From Isoetes taiwanensis (taxonomy: Eukaryota > Streptophyta > Lycopodiopsida > Isoetales > Isoetaceae), in assembly GCA_021234155.1 (NCBI GenBank), contig JAJEKV010000025.1, positions 17,477,094-17,541,093 of the forward strand: DNA of 64,000 bases, given 5' to 3'. The notes below the pieces were generated by a model. The model worked only from the letters and a program-made list of their open reading frames with translations, made no database searches and was not told the DNA's origin. Below are positions 45,430 to 57,200 of this stretch, piece after piece (position 1 is the first letter of the stretch; every line of letters starts with the position of its first letter). The position numbers and the translations under genes are program-made.

Positions 45430-47038
45430 TTCGATAGAGCTTAAATGGCGCAACGGCCCTATTTCATGCTAAATGAATTCAGGGAACTAGTTAAATGGCG
45501 CACATGCTCCATTTAGCTTAATGGCGAAGAAAGTGATTCCATTGAATTTTGGCTCCATTTAAGCTAAATGGAGCTTATGCCCATTCTGATGGTAATTTCA
45601 GCTTGAAATGGGGTCGCCGCACCATTTAAAGCTCCATTTGAACTCAACTTTCAGCTTTATTTAAGCTACATTGTAACTCAAAAAACCTGGATCGAGATGG
45701 GCCAGATCTTTTATTTATATTATTATATCTAATCGATATCAGTTCAATTGTATACTACCAATGCACATTGAAATTACAGCATTCTATCATTCAATCAAAT
45801 ATTAAAATCTACACCACTAACCTGAGATGTAGTAGCATAACGAAGTTGCCAATATATCCACAAGTCGATTCGACAAATACAACAATTTCAACAAGATCTA
45901 CAGGCGCCTAAGATAAACTCAATGTAAGCACAAATGCAAACGAGATCAATTGCCATCTAATTTACCAAGATCAACATAATGTGGAGGCGGCAGAGGCGAC
46001 GGAGGCAGGCCCAAGAATAAAAGCCAAATAGCATCCTTCCCAAAGGAATTGTACAGTCCACATCGAAGGGTTTTTGAATTTTGAACGGGGAATATTGGGG
46101 GGAATTCATATTTTGAATTTTAAATTCACGGGCGGGATTTTGGGAGAAAAAATTTAAATATGGAGGGAGATTTAAAATTCAAATTTCAAAGTGCAAAAAG
46201 CGGGGCCTGGATTTTATTCGTTTCTTTCTCCTCCTCCACCATTCCCTCCCCACTCCCCGTCCCTCCTCCGCTATTACATTTGCATCTACCTCATCCCCTC
46301 CATCGCCTTCCGACTCCTATAGTGCTTCCTCCTCTAGCGCCTCTTCTAAGATCGGATTTTATGCATTTCTTCTCCTCCTCCACCATCCACCCCCCCCCTC
46401 CCCTGCTCCTCCCCATCCTCCATTGTTATACTTGCATCTACCTCATCCCCTCCATTGCCTTCCGACTCCTCTAATGTTTCCTCCTCTAGCGCCACCTCTG
46501 CTGCCTTCCTTTTTTACAACATTTGATCTCTGGCCAATACCTTATACAATTGGAGTGCATATTGTATGGTCGATTCTGCTGATGGAACAAGCTAGCAACT
46601 AGACTACATGCAATGTGAAACTGTATGTATTTATTTTAATGCATTGATTTCATCTTTTGTCTTATTATATGTGTTCTACATGTAGCTGTTAGGGTAAATT
46701 ACATCTCTAAATATACAAAAATATACAAATCTTATTTTCTTAGACTCTTCAAGAGATAGTGGTTTAAGTAAATGTTTACAAAAAAGAAAAAGGCTTGTGC
46801 TATCAAATGGCAAAAGAAATGACGATATATATACTTTTTTTGTGTGGCTGGTGAAGGAAATGTATGTGTGTGGGGTTGATCTTGCCAAATGGCGCCATGG
46901 CGCCATTTGACAGACCAAACTTTTTTTTTTTTTTTTTTTGTTTGGTTGTGTGTGTGTGGTTGATCTTGCCAAATGGCGCGATGGCGCCATTTCCTTCAAA
47001 TGGCGCCATCGCGCCATTTGGCAGAACCAGCCACCCAC

Positions 47039-47070
<32 letters not shown>

Positions 47071-47220
47071 TTTATTTTTATTTTTTGCTGGTCCTGCCAC
47101 ATGGCGCCATTTGGCAGCACAAGCCTTTTCCCCTGGTTGTAATTACCTAATGGTGCCATGACGCCATTTCCTACAAATGGCACTGCGGCACCATTTCTTT
47201 CAAACGTTTGACAAAAACAT
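45430..47220. repeat. Field of AAATGG/CCATTT palindromes
   Basis: Scattered palindromes share AAATGG and CCATTT arms with varied GC-rich centres. Examples: GCTCCATTTA-AGC-TAAATGGAGC (45552-45574); a perfect 22-bp palindrome with two GGCGCC cores around CCATGG (46887-46908); a perfect hairpin with 22-bp arms (AAATGGCGCGATGGCGCC..., 5-nt loop, 46971 onward), extended by GCC/GGC and enclosed by a T19 and an A26 tract; more at about 47100, 47150 and 47180. Long apparent reading frames here on both strands are artefacts of the symmetry. Confidence 0.75.
46227..46500. repeat. 144-bp pyrimidine-rich tandem duplication
   Basis: TCTCCTCCTCCACCATYC and the following CATCTACCTCATCCCCTCC and CTTCCGACTCCT words recur with a 144-bp period at 46227 and 46371; the C/T-rich strand gives Pro/Leu-rich frames without meaning. 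Confidence 0.8.
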
Positions 47221-48083
47221 ATAATTTTTTTTAATAATAGTTTAAATGAAAAATATTTGTCTTATTATTTTTTTTCTTGACTATAGTTACCAAATTGCGC
47301 CGCTGAAAGAACATGAACTGTTGCTGAGGGCGGTCTATTTGACGCCTCTAAAATTATCCCAACTGACTATGTTAAAGCCGCCGATGAGGTTTTTGACGAG
47401 ACTTATTAAAATAGATTTTGCAACATATGCCTATCTCATGTAAAACTGTTGATATATTTAAAGCAAATGGTGCAGCTGCGCAATTTGCTACATGATTACA
47501 CTTTTGGACCATGTTCCAGACTAAATACCAGTTTGTACAGGCACTTTTGCTCCATTTCATTTCAAATGCAGCAGGTTTTATGCTATTTCTTATAGTTTTT
47601 TAAGTATACGGCGCCATATTGTTCTTCTTTGCATGTATTTCTGTGCCATTTCATCCCAAATGCAGCAATTTTTATGCCATTTACTTTAGTCTTTGCACTA
47701 AATAGTGCAGATGTGATCAATAAATGTGCGAAAAAACAAGGAACAAAACAATTTCAGTGAAAGTTGGAATCACGAAATTTCCATATTTAATGAAACTGTG
47801 CTTAAAAGGCAGGGATCCAACCAGCAGCCAAGAACAAATACATTTCTTAACGAATTTCACTGCCGCTTTGCATATGTGAATAATAGCTTGCCTGTATACT
47901 GAACTTTCATCCAATCAAGATGTGGAGTTCGCTGTTGGGTGGAACTGTGTAGTTGAAACACACAGATACCAACGCAAACAATTTTCTTCTGCTCTGTGCA
48001 TAATCAAAGTGAATAATAATAATAATAATAATATTTCTGAGCCCTTTGGTGCCTTAAAGGCCATAGAGCCTGATTACAATAGT
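47221..48083. other. AT-rich stretch with (AAT)n
   Basis: An (AAT)7 microsatellite lies at 48012-48032. No supported gene. Confidence 0.4.
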
Positions 48084-48773
48084 TCACGTATCCTTAATTT
48101 TCAGCAGGAAAGAACGGTGATCATCCACCGTTTTTATGTATAAACATGTGTTTAATGTATCTAACTTAAATAAAGAGCAAAACTTGGGTGCATGGATGCC
48201 GAAATTTTCCCTGATACCTCTGTATGCTGGACAACCTGTAAATACATGATCTTCATCTTCTATTGTGTCCAAATCACAAAGTTTGCATGTGCGATTTTCA
48301 GCAGGTATTTTTGCCCATCGACCTGTCTCATATTCTAATCTATGTGAACTCACCCGATACCTGGCAGTTATTTGTTTCAGCCTCTTTGAAATGCCTGCTA
48401 CTAGGTACCCCTGATCCGTGTAACGCTCCATGGAATTAATTTTCATTCTGTAGTGGACCATCCGGCTCCCCTGTTTCTCCCATAACAGATGGATTGCTTG
48501 CTGCTCTAGTATCAACCGGGCTTCATTTTTCTCTTGTGGCCAATTTGTCTCTATGATGCCCCATCTTGTGGCCCATGCCAGAACCTCGTGATAATGAAGT
48601 GCCTCAGAAGTTTTGTGAGCAAAATTTCCACACAATGATGCCCTGTAGTCTTTTGTTTGTGCTTCACCTGCATACAAAACCTTGTTAGTTGATTTAGGGC
48701 AACGAAACAGTAAGATAATTATGTTGTGGCAGTCAGCTCGCCGAAGTTGGCGATGGCGTACACATCCTCTCAT
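48084..48773 (-). mobile_element. LINE ORF2 C-terminal fragment (minus strand)
   Basis: A 229-codon open frame has the layout of the C-terminus of plant non-LTR ORF2: RYTDQGYLVAGISKRLKQIT, ARYRVSSHRLEYETGRW and a zinc-type site CKLCDLDTIEDEDHVFTGCP (CxxC...HxxxxC). Reverse transcriptase would lie at higher coordinates but is not found. The frame is intact, unlike the other LINE pieces, and differs in sequence from the LINE-A family, so it represents a separate lineage. It could also be a host gene derived from such a domain. Confidence 0.6.
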
Positions 48774-49106
48774 TATCCACTATGAATTATTGTCTGTTCG
48801 ACAAAAGACAAAGGATGCAATCCATCTCATTATATAACAAAAACGAAGATATTATTATCATAATAAGCTAATTGTTCAAAGTGAACAATCTAACAATTAT
48901 CACACATCACCTGGATATGATCGCCTCAAGGATGCTTGCATATGCCGTTTTCTTTTTTATTGAAGGCACCTATTTATATTAAGTATAATTTAAAATATAC
49001 AAAAACGTTTTTCAAGGGAAGTGTAACCCTAGAGAAAATTAGAGACTGTTTAGAGATTCAGGTAACTGAAAAAACAGAGTTTCCTTGAAATAGTATCAGA
49101 TAAAGA

Positions 49107-49417
49107 CTAGTGAAATCCTTTGAGGTGCAGGTTCATCCTCTTCCTTGCTTTCCCTTTCATGATCATATGGAAAGTGCAATAGATGCACCTACAAGTGTCT
49201 GCTTTGGCCATGTTGAGTCTTCCTTTGGCATATTTGGCTTCGCAGATCAGCTCTCTTCGAATGTTGAAGTTCTGATCACAGCAGCATCCACAAAAGCAGA
49301 TGGCTTCTACATGTGCAGAGGTGTCTACTGGGCCGAAGAATTTGATCCATTCCTTGTCATGCTCGGCTTTGTTCCTTTTCCATTTGAGCCGCCTGGTCAT
49401 CAGGAACATGGTATCTG
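49107..49417 (-). CDS. Possible cysteine-rich terminal exon (minus strand)
   Basis: After ATTATTGCAG on the minus strand, about 103 codons are open to TAG. The product has EHDKEWIKFFGPVDTSAHVE then CFCGCCCDQNF and CRCIYCTFHM, Cys clusters that could bind metal, and a basic end. The antisense strand is open too, which weakens the case. No family recognised. Confidence 0.3.
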
Positions 49418-49822
49418 CAATAATAATCATTATCTGCATATGCCCTTTTCATGGACATTTACAATCTAAATGAAAAAGGCCATCAATCAATGTACTGCTA
49501 TTTGTATATGGTAGACGAATACTAAAAGTAGATCTATCAAATTCTGGTCATCTTGAACAATGCAAATACTATGTCATGTGCCTAACTTGAAAACTTTCAG
49601 GATCTGCAATGAACTCAGACTGTAGCTGGGGAGATGAATAAGCAACAGGACACTCTCATTAACCAGCTAAAATGAAACTAGTACAGATGACCTCAACAAC
49701 TTGCAAGGACAGGTTGTATTTCAAATAATAAATTAGGCAAGCTTACCATCATAAACCTAAATTCTTAACTGAAGTTTAAAAAATACCTTCAGAAGTTTTA
49801 GCCACAAAATCAGTATCTAACA

Positions 49823-49835
49823 TGGTATCAGAGTC
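49823..49835 (+). promoter_or_regulatory. Copia-type primer binding site remnant
   Basis: TGGTATCAGAGTC after CTAACA is the usual junction of a plant copia 5' LTR end and initiator-tRNA primer site (TGGTATCAGAGC). No gag-pol pattern follows, so the element is a remnant. Confidence 0.5.
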
Positions 49836-51149
49836 AAGGTTGGCTAGTCCATGATCCCAACAGAGGGCAACATGATGGTACAGACAGAAATAATTCAATC
49901 AAACTATCTCCGCTCAAATTTGGTTAGCCTCTCAAGATTAGAAACCTCCCCAATTTTCCTATGTGGAAAACTCCCCATCTTTCCATGGAAGCTTGGGAGG
50001 TTTCCATTTGTGAAAGTTGGGGTGGTTTCCACCTAAATTACAAATTTTTTATCTACGAGATCCACTCCTCATAAATATACAATAATTTAATATCAACGGC
50101 GAGATGAGATTGCCCCTTTTCCTAATTTCGTAGATGGATTTCTATTGGGGCTGTTGGCATTCCTTTTTCGTAGCAGCAGAAGCGCAAAAAGCTCTATTAG
50201 CGCCTCCCTGAAGCAATTTTTGCAATCAGCAAAAGCTTGGAAGGGGCAACTGCAGGTGTATGCTAGATATTTGCTGGTGGATGGCAGATTTTTGCAAAGA
50301 GGAGTCTAAAGTTTGACTATAGCTCAGTCTGCTCAGTTTGATCGGGTACTCTGGAACCATACTTGCATGCGAATTTTAGTGCCGAAGAAAAGGGTGAACA
50401 GGTGCCTCCTGCTGACGGATCTAAGGGGCAGCCCAACAAAGAGGTATTCCTACTGCTGCCTCTGAGGCCCTTAAGCCTCAGGATTCATCCAAGCCTAAGT
50501 CTTCTTGACTTCTCTTGTCAGAAACTTCGTTCCTACATTATGATTTTCACCTTGTTATGATTTTCACATTATTTTGCTACGGTTTTGAAATTGTGAATAA
50601 TCTAGGTAGATGTGAATTTTGGCACTCTTATATTTAGGCAAATTGCTTCACTTGGTGGGTCTCTGCTTATTCCCTAAGATTTTATTCCTGTCTTTGTACT
50701 TATACTTGTATTTTCTTTGATTAAATAAAGTCTGACGTCCTTCAACAAAAAAGAAAAGAAAAATGAAAGCACATGGTAGCATGACTATGAAGAACTATTG
50801 CATACAAACTTAACACATTAAGAATTAGATCAATTGCATAGGAAGAGAAATAAAGATAGTAATTTTTATGTCATGCCATATTAACCCCATCCATGAGGAT
50901 ATATGACAGACCCCAAGTACTCAATACAAGATCTCTTAATTGCTAACTCAATACTACCAAGATGCATAAATCTCGTTAAAGCATGTATTATCGTTTTTGG
51001 GCCCTTGGATCGTGGCAGATTAGGTAGCATATCCCCCCTCCATAGATCCTCTTCACCCATCTAGGGTCTTTCTCGAGTCAAATTGGCCCTTGTTGACCTG
51101 ATTTTATAGGGGCACTACGAAACCATCAACCATTGGTTAAAATAGTATT
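49836..51149. other. Non-coding stretch with a retroelement-like 3' tail
   Basis: At about 50720-50765, ATTAAATAAAGTCTGACGTC runs into an A-rich tail; it resembles the 3' end of the LINE piece at about 33850, so a retroposon 3' end is likely. ATTGCTAACTCAATACTACC (50939-50972) is repeated at 52272-52305. Confidence 0.35.
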
Positions 51150-51275
51150 CTGGCATTTGTATAGTACAGTGTCACGGTAATACAGTCCAATACTTTATAA
51201 GTGAAACCATGACATGAGCCTGGGGAATCGAACCCCAGTTCCAATCCAATGCTCAAGTACGGGCACACCAAAGAA
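51150..51275 (-). mobile_element. tRNA-derived SINE head (minus strand)
   Basis: On the minus strand, GTGCCCGTACTTGAGCATTG precedes GGGGTTCGATTCCCC, a perfect RNA polymerase III box B in a T-arm hairpin, with a degenerate box A at tRNA-like distance. The body continues into CATGGTTTCACTTATAAAG. Too divergent for a functional tRNA. Confidence 0.45.
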
Positions 51276-52271
51276 CATAGAAAAAACACATCATATCTTA
51301 CAGTATGGATGGAGTCGAGTTCATCAAATATTGTGCAAAGATAAGAAAAAAATATGTTTCAAACAAAATTTGCAAAGATAAGAAAAAATATATTTCAAAC
51401 AAAATAGGCCTAGCAGTAAGTACCTCCTTACAGATTTGTATTTGCACCAAACACCAAGAACCAGAGGCAACAGTCTCCTGCAGAAAAAATCAATGGACTC
51501 AAATAATCATGGATTCTAAGATCCGAATGAGAATTCTAAGAACAGAAGAATAAGCAAGGGCAGCATGCCTGCTTAGAATTCGACAGAAAATCCTGAAGGA
51601 AAAAGTAGAATCGTTCGAAAATTCAATGCCCTAAGATGGGTTAGGGTGCTGTGCAGATCGTCGGACCATCCGCCATCGCTAGCCCTCCTCTAAAATCTTC
51701 ATAAATCTCTTAGTTGCTTACACAGAAATTCGAAGGCGGCGCTGGCAAGAAAAGAAAAGAAAAGAACAAATATGTCTACCGGATCTTGCTTGCTTGCAAA
51801 GATCTGCTCACCTCTTCTTCCTTCGGCCAGGCCAGACAAAAGCAAGACAGAATATGGGTAGAATCGACTTAGGAAAGAACACAGTGTTATGGCCTTATAC
51901 CTCTAAGACCTAGTTACATCGATTGGGGAGTCGAACTCCAATTCGCCAGAAACCCAGCGATGCCTTGACCCAACTTGGCCTCAACCCAGCGATGCCGGAA
52001 AGCAAGGAAGGGCAGAATTGGAGAAAAGCCAGAGATAGAAATCTTTTGCAACTGCACCACGCGCCCATCCATCCACCCTAAGTGCAGCCGCAGCGACACG
52101 ATCCCACTCTGAAAGAAAAAACCCTGAACCTTCTCCAATGCAAATCCACGTCAGTTTCCAAACAAAACCCAGGTGCCACCATCATCAAAATACGTATTTC
52201 AATACGAATACCACATTTAAGCTTCCACAATCTTATGTTAGAAAAATACTGTTTTTGATTGCGCACACATT

Positions 52272-52305
52272 ATTGCTAACTCAATACTACCAAGATGCCT
52301 AAATC
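52272..52305. repeat. 34-bp dispersed direct repeat
   Basis: Copy of 50939-50972 with one mismatch, 1.3 kb apart. Possibly ends of an element whose body lies between, though no other terminal feature was seen. Confidence 0.6.
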
Positions 52306-52601
52306 TTGTGCAGCTGCCTGCAGATGTAGCCCCCTTTTCACGTTCAATTCAATACATGAAATTCAATGATCGAGTGCATGGGCACGAGTCCATGCAACCC
52401 AAGGCAATGGGTTCATGGCCATACGACCATGGGTGTCAACCATGGGTGTCAAAGAGAGAAATCTCCTATAGGCATTTCTTTCGTGCGAACCAAAAAATTT
52501 CTCGTGATGATTTTGTTCGTACAATCGTACAAAAAAGTGTCATTTTGAATTGCATCGGAGGAAACTAAATAAAATGGAACAAAAATGACAATCTCGATTA
52601 T

Positions 52602-52660
52602 ATATACAAGAAATTTATCGCGGCGGCCAAGGCCGCCGTGAACATTTCTCTTTTCCAAAT
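52602..52660 (+). mobile_element. CACTA-like left terminus
   Basis: TACAAGAAATTTATCG followed by the palindrome GCGGCGGCCAAGGCCGCC and CATTTCTCTTTTCC. It is the inverted counterpart of 60132-60191 over about 55 bp. The outermost CAC is replaced by ATA, so this end is slightly decayed. Confidence 0.6.
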
Positions 52661-54205
52661 TCATTATCAGAGTTTTCCAAGGTTTTTTGAGTTTGGAAAA
52701 GAATCTAATAGAAGGTCATTGTGAACATTTCTCTCAAAGAGGTTCAAAATCAAAATTCTCTCTTCAACAACTTAAAGATTTTCTCACCCATAAGTTTTTT
52801 CTCACCACAATTTCTTATCACCTTCGGTGAAGGTACCACTTGCTAGTTATTTCATTACAACTTAGCGATTTATAAGATACTCGGTGCAAAAGTTATCAGG
52901 TTCAGTGAGACAAATACTTGCAATAAGCACATATTTTGCAGCATAATGAATGTCTATTTCAACAAATTGATCAAAACATGTGAATCTGCCCCTAGGTGGT
53001 TTCCGCCCGCAACTTAAGCTCTTACCATGTAGGGCTTAAGTATAACAAAATGATCTTGTTGAAAATGTTAAACAATGGGGTGGCACTTAAATAGAAAGAC
53101 ATGTCTATGATATTCCATGAAAGAAAGGAGACAAAGCACTCTTTAAAACTCAAAGTAATCCAACTTTTTTCATGCTATTAGAAACATAGAACTTTCAATG
53201 CCACACAATAAGAAGGAGCTCTAAACATAATCGATCCAATCTGAGTTGGGTTCCTCTGTTTTCCTTGATTTTCCCCTTTTTTTTTTATCTGAATTCATAT
53301 CACACAGTCCGAGTATGTTGGAAATAATGCCTTAGCAGTACACGTGTCATGAATGGCAGGTGTTGATTGCAGACTGGGTACACCAAGCGATTGGGAAAAG
53401 GGAAAGCCGCGTACAGGTGAGAGTGAGAAGCCGGAAATAAGGAAGGAAGAATCTGTTCGAGAGGAGGTGACAAAAGCCAAGGAAGAAGCAGTCGTGCAGA
53501 AGCTCAGGTCGCAAGGATCCTGTCGGCAAAGAAGCTGAGGTCGCAAAGCTGGATCTTGGAAGCTCTGAATCGGATGTGTAATCTTGCCAGCTGAATCTGC
53601 TACCTGCAAGCCTTCCATTTGATTCAAAATCGGATCACAGCAGGGAGCTCTTTGGGAATAACAGCAGGTCTGAAGAAACCGCTTGGGTTCTCGGTGTAGA
53701 TATTGGTGCACGAATCTGCTCTGGAAATTGCAACAGTTTTAGCTCGAAAATGGGCGGATTGAAATGGGTTCGGCCCTTTTTAGCAGCGCAATACTTCGCG
53801 CATTGTGGCAGGCATCCGATCGGAAAGAACGAACGGAATCATTTCTGCTTAGATTGGGTAGAAGGGCCGATTTGCAACGTGGGTTTACTGCGGGATCATG
53901 CAGGGCATAATGCATTCAAACTCACATGATGCTGTGCGAGTTTCTGATATCCACAAATTTGCAGGTGTGGAAATTATGATTTGTTATAAAAATAGTTTCA
54001 TCTTTTACTAGTGATGCCTTTTCCCTTGATTTATTATGTTATTATGTATCCAGGATATGTATGTATGGTTTAAATTATACGTCCAACTATGTGCTAGTAG
54101 TCGAGGACAGAGTAAGATAATACACGAGTGAAGAAAAAAGGTCATGTAAGTTATCCTTTACACCATTGCAATAGGGGAATAGAATTGAATTTTCTTTTAC
54201 TAGAC
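52661..54205. other. Interior of CACTA-like element before the Helitron gene
   Basis: No CACTA transposase motif was found. Frames at 53295-53711 (minus) and 53353-53538 (plus) overlap and neither has a domain. CTTTTACTAG just before ATG 54206 could be a splice acceptor for the Helitron gene. Confidence 0.35.
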
Positions 54206-57200
54206 ATGGCTCGAGATCGAAATGCATATCGTAGACATTGGTATGCAAACTTGAGTGAGGAACAGAGAGAGAGAGAGTGCGTGAGAGAGAGAGAGAGCGC
54301 ATTAGAGAACGTCGAGCGTCAAACACGATCCAAATTAAAAATCAAAGATATACAAATTTGATTGAGGAACAGAGTGAGATACGGCGAACACGATCGAGAG
54401 AACATGTAAGACGACACCGAGAGATGAGGAGTACTACTTTTAGTACTGTAGGATCCACATCCACTAACACATTTACAAATCAAGACACATGTATAATGGA
54501 TATTCATCCACCTCAAACATGTTCCGTTATTGATGTAACACCAGACGCAAGCTCGATGGGTGCATACTCTAATAGAACATCAGAAAGTATTAGCACATAC
54601 AAACACTCACAAATTCAGAACAATCGATCAAGCGCAGAATTAAAAATCAGCTCTACGGTCGATGCACAAACGATGTCCATGCCGATGTCAACGTGTACTT
54701 TTTCAACTTGTGATGCTTTACTAAATTCAAATGCTATTGAGGGAGATGTCACACATACTATTAGAGTATCGTCAGATGTGACTGGAGAGAGAAGGCAGGA
54801 GAGATTGATAGAAATTGCTAGAAAGCATCGAGATAAGAATAGAGTTGATGAACAAGTGAATCATAACGAGCAAGTGGTTGTAGATGGGACTAGAATGGAT
54901 ACCACACAAATCCAACACAACGAAATTCAGGCTGCTAGTCCCATAAGAGAACAATGTATAATAGAGGATTTAGAACAATCTTCAAGGCATTGGCAAGCTC
55001 AAGCACAACGTATGAATTCAGCAATAAAGCGTACTTATGCTATGGGCACGTGGAATAAGAGATGTACATATTGCCATATTCTATTGCTCAGTGTTGAACA
55101 GAATGGGTATTGCTGCAACAATGGGAGATGGTTATTGCCACCGCTACCCCCTTTGCCGGCAGCACTGAACAATTTGTATAACGACCCAAGTTTCAATGCC
55201 GTATCTAGGAGAGTAAATAATTTATTTTGTTTTAGTGTGCTTGGAGTTGACGGCGGGTTCGTGCCTTTAGATTTCCCTTCATTTGTGACTATCACAGGAC
55301 GTACATATCACCGTTTGCTCCCAATGTCAGACCCTGGAAATCCTATACATTGGTATGTCTATGATGAGTCGCAACGTTATACACGAGCTGGACGTTTGGA
55401 GGTATCTTTCCAGTGGATTGGATTAGTTGGTTCAGCTCTGAACCAAATAAATCCATTTATTCGAAACCTTCGTACTATGGGGACCATGCGTGTGCCATCT
55501 GCATATATAACAGTTCAGGGAGCGGTTGCAGGCGATGAAATTGCTGCCATTGCAGAGGTCAGTAATACGGCCGAAATCAGACCTCGTGTTGCTGGTTTTT
55601 GGGTCCAGAACGAGGGAGAGCCGACCTTCATGAATATTCTTGATCCAATGTATGAACCGCTACAATATCCGCTTTTCTATCCGCATGGTACATTAGGTTG
55701 GGGGCCTGGAAATGAGCATGGGTTGACACAATTGCAGTGGTATAGGGCAAGATTATTACATGAAGATCGATTCTTACATCTAGGTCGTTTGTGTGGAGAG
55801 TATTTAGTCGATATGTATTCAAGAGTAGAAGATGCACGATTGAATTATTTTAGGACACCAGCTTTCAAAAATAGGAGGACGCAGTATGATGAGGATTACT
55901 CGGAGCGGGAAAATGATGACCAGAATGATACTATTTTGCCTGCATCATTCCTAGGATGTAAGAGATGGTGCTCTGTGCAAGTTGCAGATGCACTTGCTCT
56001 TTCTAGAGCAAAAGGCCGCCCTACGCTATTTATCACGATGACAACAAATACAGACTGGCCGAAAATACGACTTGCACTCAAGCCTGGACAAACAGCTGCC
56101 GATGTGCCTATAATCGTTGTTCGATGCTTTCATGGAAGGTTACAACGGCTAAAAGAGCTACTCCGCAAATTCTTTCAGCATGTGTCCTATATGATACACG
56201 TTATAGAATTTCAAAAACGAGGATTGCCACATGCTCACCTTGTGTTGCGTACAGAACCCGATATACCAATTGACAGCATTGATCAAATTATCTCTGCTGA
56301 ACTTCCAACAGACCCAGTTCTGCGAGGTCAAGTTGAAAAGTTTATGATACATAGACATACAGAAAGATGCTCTGCAAATAACACACCTTGCATTTACGAC
56401 TATCCAAAACCTATAAATCCACGAACCCATCTTGACTCAAGAGGTTATGTACAATACAGAAGGAGGTCTGCAGATGACGTATGGATTGTTCCATATAATG
56501 CTTTTCTTCTCCACGAACTAGATTGTCATATTATGGTGGATATTGCATCCACTGTTCATGTCTTCTCTTATCTCTATGGATACATATACAAGGGATTCGA
56601 CAGTACCAATTTCCAAGTAACTCGAGAGAGGCATGCAGTTGATGCACAAATCCCATTGGGAATTAGTGAACAGAGAATACACGACAGGAGACAGACACCT
56701 GAAAATGAATCAACAACGCAGGAAAGATCAGCGCCCAGGAATGAAATACGAGACTACATAAAGGCACGATACCTGTCAGCCGCGGAAGCATCCTGGAGGA
56801 CAATGTCCTACCATATAACAGATAAGGCACCCTCTGTCAAGTGTCTTCCATTGCATTTACCTTTGCCAAATTCCAGGTCACTTTTGGATCGCTATTTTTT
56901 GCGACCCTTGGATTCGGCATTTGATAGCGTTACATATATTCAGTACCACGAACAATATACATTGAGTACGTATAGCACGACGCAGGGAACGCAATTCACT
57001 GGCTACTTAGAACAAGAGCGAACAGGGTTCACTAGAAATATTGTTAAAAAAAGATCAAGACAACCTATAATATGTAGAATACGTTTGTTATTACCTCGGG
57101 TAGGGGAGGCATTCTATTTAAGACAAATTTTACTACATCAACCTGCGAGAACATGGGAAGAGCTCAAAGTGGTGAATGGTCAGCAACATCAAACATATCA

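Noticed and set aside
46676-47183. Overlapping reading frames of 60-126 codons on both strands
   Set aside because: They arise from perfect palindromes and poly(A)/poly(T) tracts; both strands give near-identical peptides because the DNA is self-complementary.
53295-53711. 138-codon minus-strand frame
   Set aside because: The opposite strand is open too, composition is low in structure-forming pattern, and no splice or domain evidence supports it.
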